A stretch of DNA of 64,000 nt, from contig NZ_CP044543.1 of assembly GCF_008932115.1 (NCBI RefSeq), forward strand, positions 5,648,501 to 5,712,500, written 5' to 3'. The stretch comes from Bradyrhizobium betae (lineage in GTDB: Bacteria > Pseudomonadota > Alphaproteobacteria > Rhizobiales > Xanthobacteraceae). Below the pieces are notes generated by a model. The model was given only the letters and a program-made list of their open reading frames with translations. It was not told the origin of the DNA and ran no database searches. Positions within the stretch are counted from its first letter, which is position 1, and each line of letters begins with the position of its first letter. Both the position numbers and the translations under genes were made by a program. Shown here piece by piece: positions 56,060 through 64,000 of this stretch.

Positions 56060-56305
56060 GACGTAAGTGACCTCCAAAAAGTGAAGTGCCGCAACGGCTT
56101 GCTCGGACGCCTCCTGGGCGAATTCCGCCCAGGGCAGGCGTGACAGGACCGGCAGTCCGGCGGCGATCAGGAGGCCGATGGCGAGCAGGATGCCGCCGTC
56201 GAAGAGGGCGTGGCTGCTCCGCCGCAGCAGGATCGTCGGGAACGCGAGCGCGGCGCAGGCGAGGGCGAAGATGGCGAGGAAATCGGTGATCGAGGGCAGG
56301 TACAT
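56045..56305 (-). CDS. Small membrane protein
   Basis: 86 residues from ATG 56305, which has GAGGAGC upstream. Two or three hydrophobic helices (FLAIFALACAALAFPTILLR; FDGGILLAIGLLIAAGLPVL). Its 3' end overlaps the second TetR-type operator. Function unknown. Confidence 0.6.
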   Translation of the reverse strand: MYLPSITDFLAIFALACAALAFPTILLRRSSHALFDGGILLAIGLLIAAGLPVLSRLPWAEFAQEASEQAVAALHFLEVTYVILTL

Positions 56306-56326
56306 GGGAAGCTCCTCTTCTGTTCT

Positions 56327-56450
56327 GTCATTCCGGGGCGACGCGCAGCGTCGAGCTGCGATGCGCAATTGCACATCGCAGGATCCATCGGGCGTCAGAC
56401 GTGCGGCAAAATGGATTCCGGGTTCGCGCTAACGCGCGCCCCGGAATGAC
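56327..56450. repeat. Intergenic palindromic repeat, family C, copy 2
   Basis: GTCATTCCGGGGCGACGCG ... CGCGCGCCCCGGAATGAC, with a longer middle than the copy at 41191-41292. Confidence 0.8.
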
Positions 56451-56460
56451 GAGGGGAGAG

Positions 56461-57858
56461 CTACGCCGCTCCCACCCAATTGCCGTGAAAGCCATCCGGG
56501 ACGCGATGGCCGAGCTGCACCAGCGCGACCGGGCCCGCCTCGATATCGGTGGCGTTGAAAACGGCGAGGTCGCTGCGGTTTTCCCGCGCGCGCCAGACGA
56601 CCGCGAGCAGCCAGCCGTCGCCTTCGGCTGCATCCTTCGCGCGTTCGACGAACACCGGCTCGGAGATCGTGTCGCCGGCCGGCAGCAGGTATTGGCCGAG
56701 CCGCTTGCCGTTGCCGTCGACATGCACGACGCCTGACAGCGCGCCGAACATCGGCAGTTTCGGATTGGCGCAGGCGTACCAGCCGTGATGGCTCTTCAGC
56801 CCGGCGCGACGATCGTCGATGCGGGGGAATTCGCCGGTGAGATCGTCGAGATAAGTCTGCTGGAAGCGGTCGGTATTGCCGGAGAGATCGAACGTCCAGC
56901 GGCAGTGGCGGGCGCGCGATTTCTCCGGATCGGTCGGCCGGCCGTCGGGATGTGGAAACAGCGGCGCTTCCTCGAACTGCATGACGTCGGCGACGATGCG
57001 GCCATCGTCCTCCCACGCATTCATGACGTGGAAGACGTAGCAGGCCTCGGCACGAAACCAGACGATGTCCTTGGCCGCGCCGTTGCGCTTCATCACGCCG
57101 ACATAGGCGCCCTTGTCCGGCTCCCAGGCATAAGGCGGCCGTCCGCTCATCGCGCGCTCCATGCTGCCGGTGATGGGGAGGATCGGAAACAGCACATGGT
57201 TCTCGGTGACGATGAAGTCGTGCACCATGCTGGCATAGGGCGCCTCGAAGCGTTCGAACCGCGTCGCCTTGCCTGTTACATCGATCGATCCCCAGGAGAG
57301 GGCAGGCGTCAGCGGCCCCGCTGCGTTGTAGCCGAAGAACACGAGCTCGCCGGTCACGGGATCCGTCTTTGGATGCGCGGTAAAACTGCCGGCGACGCGG
57401 CCGTGATAATTGTGATAGCCGCGCGTTGCCAGCGTGCCCGGCTCGATCTCGGTCGGCAGATGCGCTTCTTCCAGCGCGAGCAGCTTGCCGGCATGGAAGA
57501 TGATGTTGGTGTTGGCGACGCCGCCGTCGGTGAGGTTTTGCGGCGCATCCGGCAGCTTGCGGCCGAAGCCGCCGAACAGCGCGCGGCCGGCATCGTGCTC
57601 GGCCAGCCATTTCGGCGTGCGGACCCAGCGGTTGCGATAGCTGGCGCGGCCGTTCTCGAGGTGGAAGGCGTGCAGCATGCCGTCGCCGACGAACCAGTGC
57701 GCGCCGGGCGCGTCGAACTGCGGATTGGGGCCGTTGCGATAGAGCGTGCCGTTCAGCTCGCGTGGCAGTTCGCCGACGATCTTGAGGAAAGGCGCGTCGG
57801 CCTCGAACGGAATCGGTCCGAGATTGTTGCGGCGCTCGGTGGCGGCGGCCTGCTGCAC
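56461..57858 (-). CDS. Carotenoid oxygenase family dioxygenase
   Basis: 465 residues. YRNGPNPQFDAPGAHWFVGD and GDGMLHAFHLENG open the seven-blade fold. AHPKTDPVTGELVFFGYN, HDFIVTENHVLFPILP and FHVMNAWEDDGRIVADVMQF supply the four histidines that hold the iron, and the last one is in VPDGFHGNWV. Family members cleave carotenoids, apocarotenoids or stilbenes. Two TetR-type operators lie upstream, so it is likely induced by the TetR ligand. Confidence 0.9.
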   Translation of the reverse strand: MQQAAATERRNNLGPIPFEADAPFLKIVGELPRELNGTLYRNGPNPQFDAPGAHWFVGDGMLHAFHLENGRASYRNRWVRTPKWLAEHDAGRALFGGFGRKLPDAPQNLTDGGVANTNIIFHAGKLLALEEAHLPTEIEPGTLATRGYHNYHGRVAGSFTAHPKTDPVTGELVFFGYNAAGPLTPALSWGSIDVTGKATRFERFEAPYASMVHDFIVTENHVLFPILPITGSMERAMSGRPPYAWEPDKGAYVGVMKRNGAAKDIVWFRAEACYVFHVMNAWEDDGRIVADVMQFEEAPLFPHPDGRPTDPEKSRARHCRWTFDLSGNTDRFQQTYLDDLTGEFPRIDDRRAGLKSHHGWYACANPKLPMFGALSGVVHVDGNGKRLGQYLLPAGDTISEPVFVERAKDAAEGDGWLLAVVWRARENRSDLAVFNATDIEAGPVALVQLGHRVPDGFHGNWVGAA

Positions 57859-57875
57859 AGCGTATCCCTCCGTCT

Positions 57876-57894
57876 ATCTTTACATCGTAAAGAT
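57876..57894. promoter_or_regulatory. TetR-type operator, site 3
   Basis: ATCTTTACATCGTAAAGAT, a perfect palindrome apart from the centre, 18 bases before the oxygenase start. Confidence 0.75.
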
Positions 57895-57928
57895 CAAATA
57901 GAGCCGATCGCGGCGCCGGTCAAGCGAA

Positions 57929-57947
57929 ATCTTTACACTGTCAATAT
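57929..57947. promoter_or_regulatory. TetR-type operator, site 4
   Basis: ATCTTTACACTGTCAATAT, 53 bases from site 3 and 20 before the TetR ATG, so it probably also controls the regulator. Confidence 0.72.
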
Positions 57948-57967
57948 TGCGTCATATAGCTGGGTCC

Positions 57968-58672
57968 ATGGCCAAGTCAGAAACGGTGCGCCGCCCGCGC
58001 ACTTCGAAGAAAACATCCTCGGCATCGTCGGCGCCGCCCCGCACCGCGAAGACCGAGACGCCTTATCATCACGGCGCCCTGCGCGAGGCGTTGCTGCAGG
58101 CGGCCGAGCGGGTGCTGGAGCGCGACGGGCTTTCCGGCCTGACATTGCGCGCGGTGGCGCGCGAGGCGGGCGTGTCGCACGCCGCCCCCACCCATCATTT
58201 CGGCGATCTCACCGGCCTGCTCAGCGAGCTCGCAGCCGTCGGCTTCCGCCATTTCAACGCGGCGATGGCGTCGGCGTGCGATACAGCCACCACGCCGCTC
58301 GCGCGCGCGCTGGCGCGGCCGAAGGCCTATGTCGCCTATGCGCAGGCCCATCCCGGCATGTACGGCATCATGTTCCGCACCGAACGCCTCGACTATTCCC
58401 GGCCGTCGCTGCACGAGGCGGCCGAGGCTTCCTTCGCCGGGCTTGCCAACGCCATCGGCATGATGCGGCAGGAGCAGATCAGCGAGGACTCGCTGACGCT
58501 GAACCAGGGCGCTGCGATCGCGCGCGCTTGGTCGATGGTGCACGGTTTCACGATGCTGCTGCTCGACGGGCGGCTTGAGGACATCATGGGGCGGCTGCCC
58601 GAGGGGACCACGCCCGAACGCCTGTTCGAGGCGATGCTGACGGCGCCCATGAGCGGGAAGCTGCCGGCATAG
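57968..58672 (+). CDS. TetR-family regulator
   Basis: 234 residues from ATG 57968; the frame runs on to a TTG at 57947 but that would lie over the operator. Basic N-terminus, then the helix-turn-helix (REALLQAAERVLERDGLSGL; VAREAGVSHAAPTHHFGDLT) and a C-terminal ligand domain of the TetR_C WHG-like type (AYVAYAQAHPGMYGIMFRTE). Divergent from the carotenoid oxygenase. Confidence 0.9.
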   Translation: MAKSETVRRPRTSKKTSSASSAPPRTAKTETPYHHGALREALLQAAERVLERDGLSGLTLRAVAREAGVSHAAPTHHFGDLTGLLSELAAVGFRHFNAAMASACDTATTPLARALARPKAYVAYAQAHPGMYGIMFRTERLDYSRPSLHEAAEASFAGLANAIGMMRQEQISEDSLTLNQGAAIARAWSMVHGFTMLLLDGRLEDIMGRLPEGTTPERLFEAMLTAPMSGKLPA

Positions 58673-58693
58673 CTTTCCGGGCTGGGCGCAGGC

Positions 58694-58897
58694 CTAGCGC
58701 CGCGTCGCGAGCTCGACCGCGCGGCCGCTGGTGCCGATGACCTGCACCTCGTCCTCGTCGCAGTTGAAGCCGCGGGCGACCTCGTCAGCCGCCTTGCGGG
58801 CAAGTTCATTGGTGCTGCCCAGCGATTGGGCGTCGGCATCACCCGCGTTCGAGCAGGCAAGCAGCCCGGCCAGGCAAATGAACGCAATACGCCTCAT
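58694..58897 (-). CDS. Small lipoprotein-like secreted protein
   Basis: 67 residues: signal peptide RRIAFICLAGLLACSNAGDA with a possible lipobox LLAC, then a short mature part (ARKAADEVARGFNCDEDEVQ). Function unknown. Confidence 0.6.
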   Translation of the reverse strand: MRRIAFICLAGLLACSNAGDADAQSLGSTNELARKAADEVARGFNCDEDEVQVIGTSGRAVELATRR

Positions 58898-59059
58898 GAT
58901 GACGCCCTGATGCAGCGGAACTCCGTACCATCAGACGTCTTCATTGTGGGCAAGGTTCAAACAGGGGCGGGATAGACCTGACAGCGCCGAGGAATCGTTC
59001 TAGAAGAGCGGCTTCGCTTGAGGCATCGGGCCTCGTTTGCGTCCTCATTTTTCTCGATC

Positions 59060-59626
59060 ATGCCAGCCATCGCTTCCAGCAAATCCTATCGTGTCGGCCG
59101 TTCCAAGACCGGCCTCGGCCTGTTCGCCACCATGCCGATCAAGAAGGGGACCCGGATCATCCGTTATTTCGGACCGATTCTGGACTCCAAGATTCCCGCG
59201 CATGACGAGATCGAGAACAAGTATCTGTTCGAGCTCAACAACCGCTGGACCATCGACGGTTCGGTGCGCAAGAACCTCGCCCGCTACATCAACCATTCCT
59301 GCCGGCCCAACGCCGAATCCGACGTCCGGCCGCGCGAGCGCAAGGTCTTCATCCGCGCCATCAGGAACATCGAGCCGGGCGACGAGATCAACTACGATTA
59401 CGGCACCGATTATTTCAAAGCCTATCTGAAGCCGATCGGCTGCAAGTGCGAGTCGTGCGAGAAGAAGCGCAAGAAGCTGCGCGCAGAGGCGCGCGCCGAA
59501 CGCGCCAAGGTGAAAGCCCGCGCGGAGCGTAAGGCGCTGAAGGCCGGCGCGAAGGGCGCGCTCGCGAAAAAGAAGAAGCTGAACGGCAAGCGTTTCGGCG
59601 GCAAGGTCGGCCGGGCGAAGGCGTAG
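59060..59626 (+). CDS. SET-domain protein lysine methyltransferase
   Basis: 188 residues from ATG 59060 (the frame begins 14 codons earlier). RSKTGLGLFATMPIKKGTRI, then YINHSCRPNAESDVR, the NHSC motif of SET domains, and GDEINYDYGTDYF with the catalytic tyrosine. A post-SET-like CKCESCEKKR cluster and a highly basic tail (about 50 residues, Lys/Arg/Ala-rich) follow. Such proteins transfer methyl groups from S-adenosylmethionine to protein lysines; the bacterial target is unknown. Confidence 0.85.
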   Translation: MPAIASSKSYRVGRSKTGLGLFATMPIKKGTRIIRYFGPILDSKIPAHDEIENKYLFELNNRWTIDGSVRKNLARYINHSCRPNAESDVRPRERKVFIRAIRNIEPGDEINYDYGTDYFKAYLKPIGCKCESCEKKRKKLRAEARAERAKVKARAERKALKAGAKGALAKKKKLNGKRFGGKVGRAKA

Positions 59627-59845
59627 CTGCTGTCGGTCACTGCTTACGCAGAAGCGGCGCAGTCTCGACATTTTCCGGTCTCGGACAGGAAGCTGGTCAT
59701 GAGCCCGCGGGCGTCACGATCATCATTCCGATTGGAACAGCTGGTTCCAGAGCCTTGGGAACCTTGCCCTGGGAACTCTGAGGCGGCCACCGCCTACGTT
59801 CACTTTTGAACATTCAAATTCCCTGAGAACGGGCATATTCTACCT

Positions 59846-60025
59846 ATGCCATACCAAGTGAAATCGGGATCGTTTCTGATCGTCGCATCCACGCTGCCCG
59901 CAGCGCTCCAGCTGTATGACGACATGAAGAGCGGGCCCGAAGACGTGTCGATCCGGGACATGGACGGCAGACAGATCGACATCGACGAACTCCGGCCCAT
60001 CCTCAATGACGGCGAGCCTTCGTAA
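59846..60025 (+). CDS. 59-residue small protein of unknown function
   Basis: ATG 59846, MPYQVKSGSFLIVASTLPAA, then LQLYDDMKSGPEDVSIRDMD and a C-terminal IDELRPILNDGEPS. The amphipathic, evenly composed protein looks coding; the ribosome site is weak. Family not recognised. Confidence 0.45.
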   Translation: MPYQVKSGSFLIVASTLPAALQLYDDMKSGPEDVSIRDMDGRQIDIDELRPILNDGEPS

Positions 60026-60090
60026 GCTCTGATCTGGTGATCAGGCTTGTCGTGTTTCCTGCGGACCGAAAACGGACATCGCAGCGGCGA

Positions 60091-60720
60091 TCACTGTGGC
60101 GCGCTGCTCTCTCCAGCCAATGGTCTTGGCTTTCTCCGCACCCACAGGTCAGCCATGACCTTGATGGTCGCCGCGAGGACCAGTGCGCAAAGCGCCGCCT
60201 TCGACACCGTCTCCATCGTTCCCTCGATCAGCAGGCAATGGACGACACTGCCGATGACGATGACGATCGCGAGGGGGATGTGAGCGATGCGCCACGTTCG
60301 CAGCCGCAGCCCCAATCGCCGGCGCAGGGTAGCCAGGAGCGCGACAACGAAGATGGCCCACATGGCGATCACGCCAAAGGGGGAGAACGGCGTCGGCGAC
60401 GAGAAGGTCAGGGCGTCGATCATATCGGGCGGACTGGTGAACCAGAGGCCGGCGACATGGATCACCACGGCCACGAGCAGCGCGCCTCCGATCCAGTGAT
60501 GGGCGCGGCGTCCGCGATAAGTCGACAGCGGCGGCAAATATCCGCCGATCAGCAGTGGCTGAACCAGCACGAGACCCAGCGCAACAATCCCTGCAAACCC
60601 GGCCAGAACATAGACCGGACCGCGCCATGCGAGCAGCGGGCTCATCGCTGCCGCGGCGATCGGCACGCCAACGGCTGCTGCAAGGGCGGCCCAGATCAGG
60701 GGCACCTTCGCCCATCTCAT
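60091..60720 (-). CDS. Ferric reductase-like membrane protein
   Basis: 209 residues from ATG 60720. About six membrane helices; paired histidines AHHWIGGALLVAVVIHVAG and RIAHIPLAIVIVIGSVVHCL, spaced for two b-type hemes across the bilayer. A cytochrome b561/ferric-reductase transmembrane type. It follows the dioxygenase-like gene by 19 bases. Confidence 0.75.
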   Translation of the reverse strand: MRWAKVPLIWAALAAAVGVPIAAAAMSPLLAWRGPVYVLAGFAGIVALGLVLVQPLLIGGYLPPLSTYRGRRAHHWIGGALLVAVVIHVAGLWFTSPPDMIDALTFSSPTPFSPFGVIAMWAIFVVALLATLRRRLGLRLRTWRIAHIPLAIVIVIGSVVHCLLIEGTMETVSKAALCALVLAATIKVMADLWVRRKPRPLAGESSAPQ

Positions 60721-60739
60721 TCCCGTGGTCCCAATCCGG

Positions 60740-61231
60740 TCAGGCCGGCTGAAGGACGAAGTGGGCCTCCAGGCTCGTTTCCTTTGCACTGCGCATCACC
60801 GGCCGCAGGAAGACGGTTTTGAATTCACCGCTGTCATAGGCGAGGTGACCGTGCGGCTGGCCGAAGACGGGAATGATCTGCGGCATCTCGAGCCGGAACG
60901 CTCCGTTCTTGTCGGTGAGCGTGGCGCCATGGCTCTGCGGCTCGTGCTCCTGTCCTTCGGTCGTGTGCGCCCAGATCTGGATGCGCTGCCCGGCAAGCGG
61001 CGCCCCGTCGCCTGCGCGGCGCACCGTGCCGCTCATCCAGAAGCCGCCCTTTCCGATAAGGTCAACGATCGGCGCGCCCTTGCGGTAGTTGTTCGACCCG
61101 CCCGACATTGAATCGGTCGGCGCGAGGCCGTCCGCGCGCGCGGGCAACAGCAGCCCCGAGACCCCGGTTGCGAGAACGGAACCGCCGGCGGCGAGGAGGA
61201 GGTTGCGGCGGTTGAATACGACGTTGGTCAT
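60740..61231 (-). CDS. Tat-exported intradiol dioxygenase-like protein
   Basis: 163 residues from ATG 61231 with AGGAGG upstream. The start FNRRNLLLAAGGSVLATGVS carries a twin-arginine signal. The mature part GTVRRAGDGAPLAGQRIQIW, then PQSHGATLTDKNGAFRLEMP, has the layout of the intradiol dioxygenase C-domain with its histidine-tyrosine iron site partly present. It probably works in the periplasm and may pass electrons with the neighbouring membrane protein. Confidence 0.72.
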   Translation of the reverse strand: MTNVVFNRRNLLLAAGGSVLATGVSGLLLPARADGLAPTDSMSGGSNNYRKGAPIVDLIGKGGFWMSGTVRRAGDGAPLAGQRIQIWAHTTEGQEHEPQSHGATLTDKNGAFRLEMPQIIPVFGQPHGHLAYDSGEFKTVFLRPVMRSAKETSLEAHFVLQPA

Positions 61232-61408
61232 GTCAATTCCTCCTGGCGGCCGGGCAACTGCTCCACCGATCGTACAACAACATGCGCGAGAGGCCCAGTT
61301 GAGGCAGGCAAACAGGTCGACAGGCCGCAATGACAGTGTTGTGAACGGGCGTCCCGGCTCCGCGCCGCAACGCCAGGAGCGTTGCGGCGCGTCTGGAGCG
61401 CGGGAGGA

Positions 61409-61807
61409 TCACGCCGTCACGACACCGCCGCTCTTGCGCAAGCCCACATATTGCAGCTCCGCGAACACGCCGGTCGCGATGGCTTGCGCGACCACCATCA
61501 GTTCGCCGCCGATGTTCGGCGACACTGCGCCCGAAAGCAGCAGCGCAATGCTGCCAACCGTCCAGGCCGCATTGCCGACCACGACCAGCAGCACGAGCGG
61601 CTTCGGCACCGCTGAGCGCGCGGCGAGCCAGCCGACCAGCGCAGTGTAGGCGATCAGGAACAGCCCGGTCTCGCGCAGCAGCGCTTCGGGCAGATTGAAC
61701 AGCGTCGCGAACGCGCCTGCGCCGAACGTGAAGCCGAGGGCGGCGACGCCGCTGAACATCGCGTCGGCAAGGAGCGCGCGGCGCAGGAAGGTGGATGCGT
61801 CAATCAT
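61409..61807 (-). CDS. Four-helix membrane protein, function unknown
   Basis: 132 residues from ATG 61807 with GGAGAC upstream. Four hydrophobic helices (ALLADAMFSGVAALGFTFGA; LFLIAYTALVGWLAA; LVLLVVVGNAAWTVGSIALL; LMVVAQAIATGVFAELQYVG). Divergent from an XRE/MmyB-type regulator, probably its target. Confidence 0.65.
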   Translation of the reverse strand: MIDASTFLRRALLADAMFSGVAALGFTFGAGAFATLFNLPEALLRETGLFLIAYTALVGWLAARSAVPKPLVLLVVVGNAAWTVGSIALLLSGAVSPNIGGELMVVAQAIATGVFAELQYVGLRKSGGVVTA

Positions 61808-61848
61808 CGTGGGTCTCCATGGTTGGTTGGGCTTGGGGTGAACTCGAT

Positions 61849-61874
61849 GCATCTTCCGTTGCGAATGAAGATGC
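61849..61874. promoter_or_regulatory. Inverted repeat in the divergent region
   Basis: GCATCTTC, ten bases, GAAGATGC. A second palindrome, ATTACC-TCGG-GGTAAT, is at 61896-61911. Either could be the regulator's operator. Confidence 0.5.
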
Positions 61875-61895
61875 GCTGGGCCGAGACCGAATTCG

Positions 61896-61911
61896 ATTAC
61901 CTCGGGGTAAT
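61896..61911. promoter_or_regulatory. Second palindrome in the divergent region
   Basis: ATTACC-TCGG-GGTAAT, 35 bases before the start of the regulator gene. Confidence 0.5.
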
Positions 61912-61946
61912 GGAACGGGTGAAATCCGCATGCTAGGTTTTCCGTC

Positions 61947-62768
61947 ATGACCGCTCATGCATCCACGGCACGCGCCGAACACAGCCAGCCGGTTCATATC
62001 GGCGATCATTTGCGCGAATGGCGGCAGCGCCGCCGCATGAGCCAGCTCGATCTCGCCGGCGAGGCCGAGATCTCCGCGCGACATCTGAGCTTCGTCGAGA
62101 CCGGCCGTGCCGCGCCCTCGCGCGAGATGGTGCTGAGACTGGCCGAGCGCCTCGACGTGCCCTTGCGCGAACGCAACGTGCTGCTGGTCGCGGCCGGCTA
62201 CGCGCCGGTGTTTCCGCAGCGCCCGCTGGAGGATCCCGCCTTGACATCAGCCCGTCAGGCGATCGACCTCGTTCTCAGAGCGCACGAGCCCAATCCGGCG
62301 CTGGCTTATGACCGGCACTGGAATCTGGTTGCGGCCAACCGCATGTTGGCGCCGCTGCTCGACGGCATTCCGCAGCGCCTGCTCGGCCAGCCCGTCAACG
62401 TGCTGCGGCTCGCGTTTCATCCCGAGGCCTTGGCGCCGCGCACGGTCAATCTGGCGGAATGGTGCGGACACCTGCTGGAACGGTTGCACCGGCAATGCGA
62501 GGCGACGGCCGATCCCGAACTCGTCAAGCTCTACACCGACCTCAAAAGTTATCCGATTCCGGCGCGCTCGGCGCCGCTGCCCAGCGACAATGTCGCGATC
62601 CCCTTCAAGCTGCGTCTTGGCGGTGAGATACTTAGTTTCTTCTCCACCACCATGGTGTTCGGCACCCCGGTCGACATCACCCTGTCCGAACTGGCGCTGG
62701 AGACATTCTTTCCGGCGGATGAGCGCACCGCCGGGCGGCTGAAGCAGATGGCGGCAGCCATGAGCTAG
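61947..62768 (+). CDS. XRE-family regulator with MmyB-type ligand domain
   Basis: 273 residues. N-terminal helix-turn-helix (LREWRQRRRMSQLDLAGEAE, RHLSFVETGRAAPSREMVLR), then an MmyB-like PAS-type sensor domain (YDRHWNLVAANRMLAPLLDG to ELALETFFPADERT) that binds small hydrophobic ligands in related proteins. Divergent from the membrane protein. Confidence 0.85.
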   Translation: MTAHASTARAEHSQPVHIGDHLREWRQRRRMSQLDLAGEAEISARHLSFVETGRAAPSREMVLRLAERLDVPLRERNVLLVAAGYAPVFPQRPLEDPALTSARQAIDLVLRAHEPNPALAYDRHWNLVAANRMLAPLLDGIPQRLLGQPVNVLRLAFHPEALAPRTVNLAEWCGHLLERLHRQCEATADPELVKLYTDLKSYPIPARSAPLPSDNVAIPFKLRLGGEILSFFSTTMVFGTPVDITLSELALETFFPADERTAGRLKQMAAAMS

Positions 62769-62847
62769 CGCCCTCATCCAGTGCTCTTGCCTCAGCGCCC
62801 GTTCGGCTTATCTTGGGGCAAACCCGCATCGCCCGAAGGAGGCGCTC

Positions 62848-63513
62848 ATGAGCACGCTGAAACCGCTCCAGATCGATGTCGTCTCCGACGTGGTGTGCCC
62901 CTGGTGCTATATCGGCAAGCATCGCATCGAGAGCGCGCTGGCGCTCGTGCCCGACGTTCCCGTCAAGCTCAATTTCCGTCCCTTCTTCCTCAATCCCTGG
63001 GTGCCGCGCGAAGGCATCAGCCGCGAGGCGTATCTCACCCAGAAGTTCGGCTCGGTCGAGGCCTACAAGGGCATTGCCGGGCGCGTGGTCGGGGCGGCGA
63101 GCGAAGAGGGCCTCGTCTACCGGCCCGAGCTGGTCGCGCGCCAGCCCAACACGACCGATTGCCACCGCCTGATCCTCTGGGCCGAAGCGATCGGCAAGGC
63201 ACCCGAGATGAAGCAGCGCCTCATGGAGCTCTACTTCCGCGACGGCGGCGACCTGACCGACGTCAACGTGCTGGTGCAGGCCGCAGCCGATATCGGCCTC
63301 GATGCCGACGACGTGCGCAAGCGCCTCGCCACCGACGAGGACGTCGCACGCGTCACTGCGGATGCGCAGGAAGCCGCCGAGAAGGGCATCTCCGGCGTAC
63401 CCACTTACGTGTTCGCGCAGAAATACGCCGTATCAGGCGCGCAGGATCCGAACCTGCTCGCCCGCGCCATTCGTGAGGTCTCGGCGGAGATCAACGCGCA
63501 GGCGGCGGAGTAG
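62848..63513 (+). CDS. FrnE/DsbA-like oxidoreductase
   Basis: 221 residues with the thioredoxin-type CPWC at residues 17-20 (DVVSDVVCPWCYIGKHRIES), and the DsbA-type helical insertion with RQPNTTDCHRLILWAEAIGK and GISGVPTYVFAQKYAVSGAQ, including the cis-proline of GVPTYV. No signal peptide, so a cytosolic FrnE-like form, possibly a thiol-disulfide or isomerase enzyme. Confidence 0.88.
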   Translation: MSTLKPLQIDVVSDVVCPWCYIGKHRIESALALVPDVPVKLNFRPFFLNPWVPREGISREAYLTQKFGSVEAYKGIAGRVVGAASEEGLVYRPELVARQPNTTDCHRLILWAEAIGKAPEMKQRLMELYFRDGGDLTDVNVLVQAAADIGLDADDVRKRLATDEDVARVTADAQEAAEKGISGVPTYVFAQKYAVSGAQDPNLLARAIREVSAEINAQAAE

Positions 63514-63514
63514 T

Positions 63515-64000
63515 CTATTTGCGGAGCCGACGGACCACGCGTCGCGCAGCCTCGTGGGCGACGTTGAGGCCGGTCAGTGCCGCGTGAATCAAGGCGACGA
63601 CCGGATCGTTCCGCCGCAGCGGGATCAGCACGTCACCGATGGCAAAGCGTCCGCGCCAGATCGGGTTGATCATGGGGTGATCGGCGCTCGCGGTGGAGTC
63701 CGCGCTGGCGATGGCGGGATCGGCGCAGAGATGGCGGGTGAGCTCGAGCGTGAGCTGCACGCCCGGCGAATATTTCGCGAAATTTTCGTCAATGCCGAGC
63801 TTGAAAAAGAAGGCGCGGTCCTGGTGGCGCAGCACGATTCCGGCGGCCACCGGCGTGGCACCGGCGCGTAGCGTGTTGATTTCGCATTGCGCGGTCTCGG
63901 CGAGTGCCGGCACGGCGCGGCGGATGAAGGTCGCATCGCCCGCGTGCTGGATCAGCGCGGTGCCGCGCTTGCCCTTCCAGCCACTGGCCTCGAGCTGCAG
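63515..64000 (-). CDS. GNAT/CelD-type acyltransferase-like protein, N-terminus outside the window
   Basis: The frame is open through the right edge; the apparent GTG start at 63913 is internal, because the preceding in-frame sequence ASGWKGKRGTALIQHAGDAT fits the family. FFFKLGIDENFAKYSPGVQL, with LTLELTRHL, is typical of the BioF2/CelD-like acetyltransferase fold. Such proteins act in polysaccharide or cellulose-related pathways. Substrate unknown. Confidence 0.72.
   Translation of the reverse strand: MQLEASGWKGKRGTALIQHAGDATFIRRAVPALAETAQCEINTLRAGATPVAAGIVLRHQDRAFFFKLGIDENFAKYSPGVQLTLELTRHLCADPAIASADSTASADHPMINPIWRGRFAIGDVLIPLRRNDPVVALIHAALTGLNVAHEAARRVVRRLRK

Overview
The window is GC-rich alphaproteobacterial DNA and most resembles Bradyrhizobium or a close relative. 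The reasons are four tandem flagellins of about 760 residues (the size of the thick, subpolar flagellum flagellins), the regulators FlbT, FlaF and FliX, CtrA-type boxes (TTAA-N7-TTAAC) in front of flagellar operons, a CckA kinase in the cluster, and several families of intergenic palindromic repeats. No tRNA, rRNA or CRISPR array was seen.

Flagellar part (1-46196). The 3' end of flgL is followed by a compact four-gene cassette (1686-6852: glycosyltransferase, PLP enzyme, ATP-grasp enzyme, PLP decarboxylase). It sits behind a perfect CtrA box and ends at a terminator facing flbT. Four flagellin genes (7690-17775) each carry their own leader and terminator, and flaF plus an unknown small gene follow. 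On the minus strand lie a FlaG-like gene, then flgI-flgJ-flgN, with fliX divergent. A metabolic island with two HxlR regulators, dksA, reductases and a hydratase (22188-26555) interrupts the cluster. flgF-flgG-flgA-flgH runs leftward from a sigma-54-type promoter. fliL-fliM-DUF6468-like-motE-like leads rightward to a 1246-residue secreted repeat protein. fliO-fliP runs leftward, and flgB-flgC-fliE-fliQ-fliR-flhB runs rightward to cckA. Together these encode rod, rings, export gate, switch component, filament and regulators. Sigma-54 promoters serve flgI and flgF, while CtrA boxes serve the cassette, fliC4, fliX, the repeat protein and flgB. This suggests cell-cycle control layered on the assembly hierarchy.

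Accessory and housekeeping part (46442-64000). This holds a Tim44-domain protein, a glutathione S-transferase-like gene, a ParD antitoxin with a frameshifted ParE toxin, class I fumarase, and an IS110-family element inserted in a palindromic repeat. It also holds a YciB-like membrane operon and a carotenoid oxygenase that share paired 19-bp operators with a TetR regulator. Further right are a SET-domain protein, a Tat-exported dioxygenase-like protein paired with a heme-type membrane protein, an MmyB-type regulator, a FrnE/DsbA-like oxidoreductase, and a truncated acyltransferase-like gene at the right edge.

The most promising undescribed systems are the four-gene CtrA-boxed cassette inside the filament locus, the TetR paired-operator regulon, and the motE-linked giant secreted protein. 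All functional statements rest on reading motifs and gene order; no database search was run.
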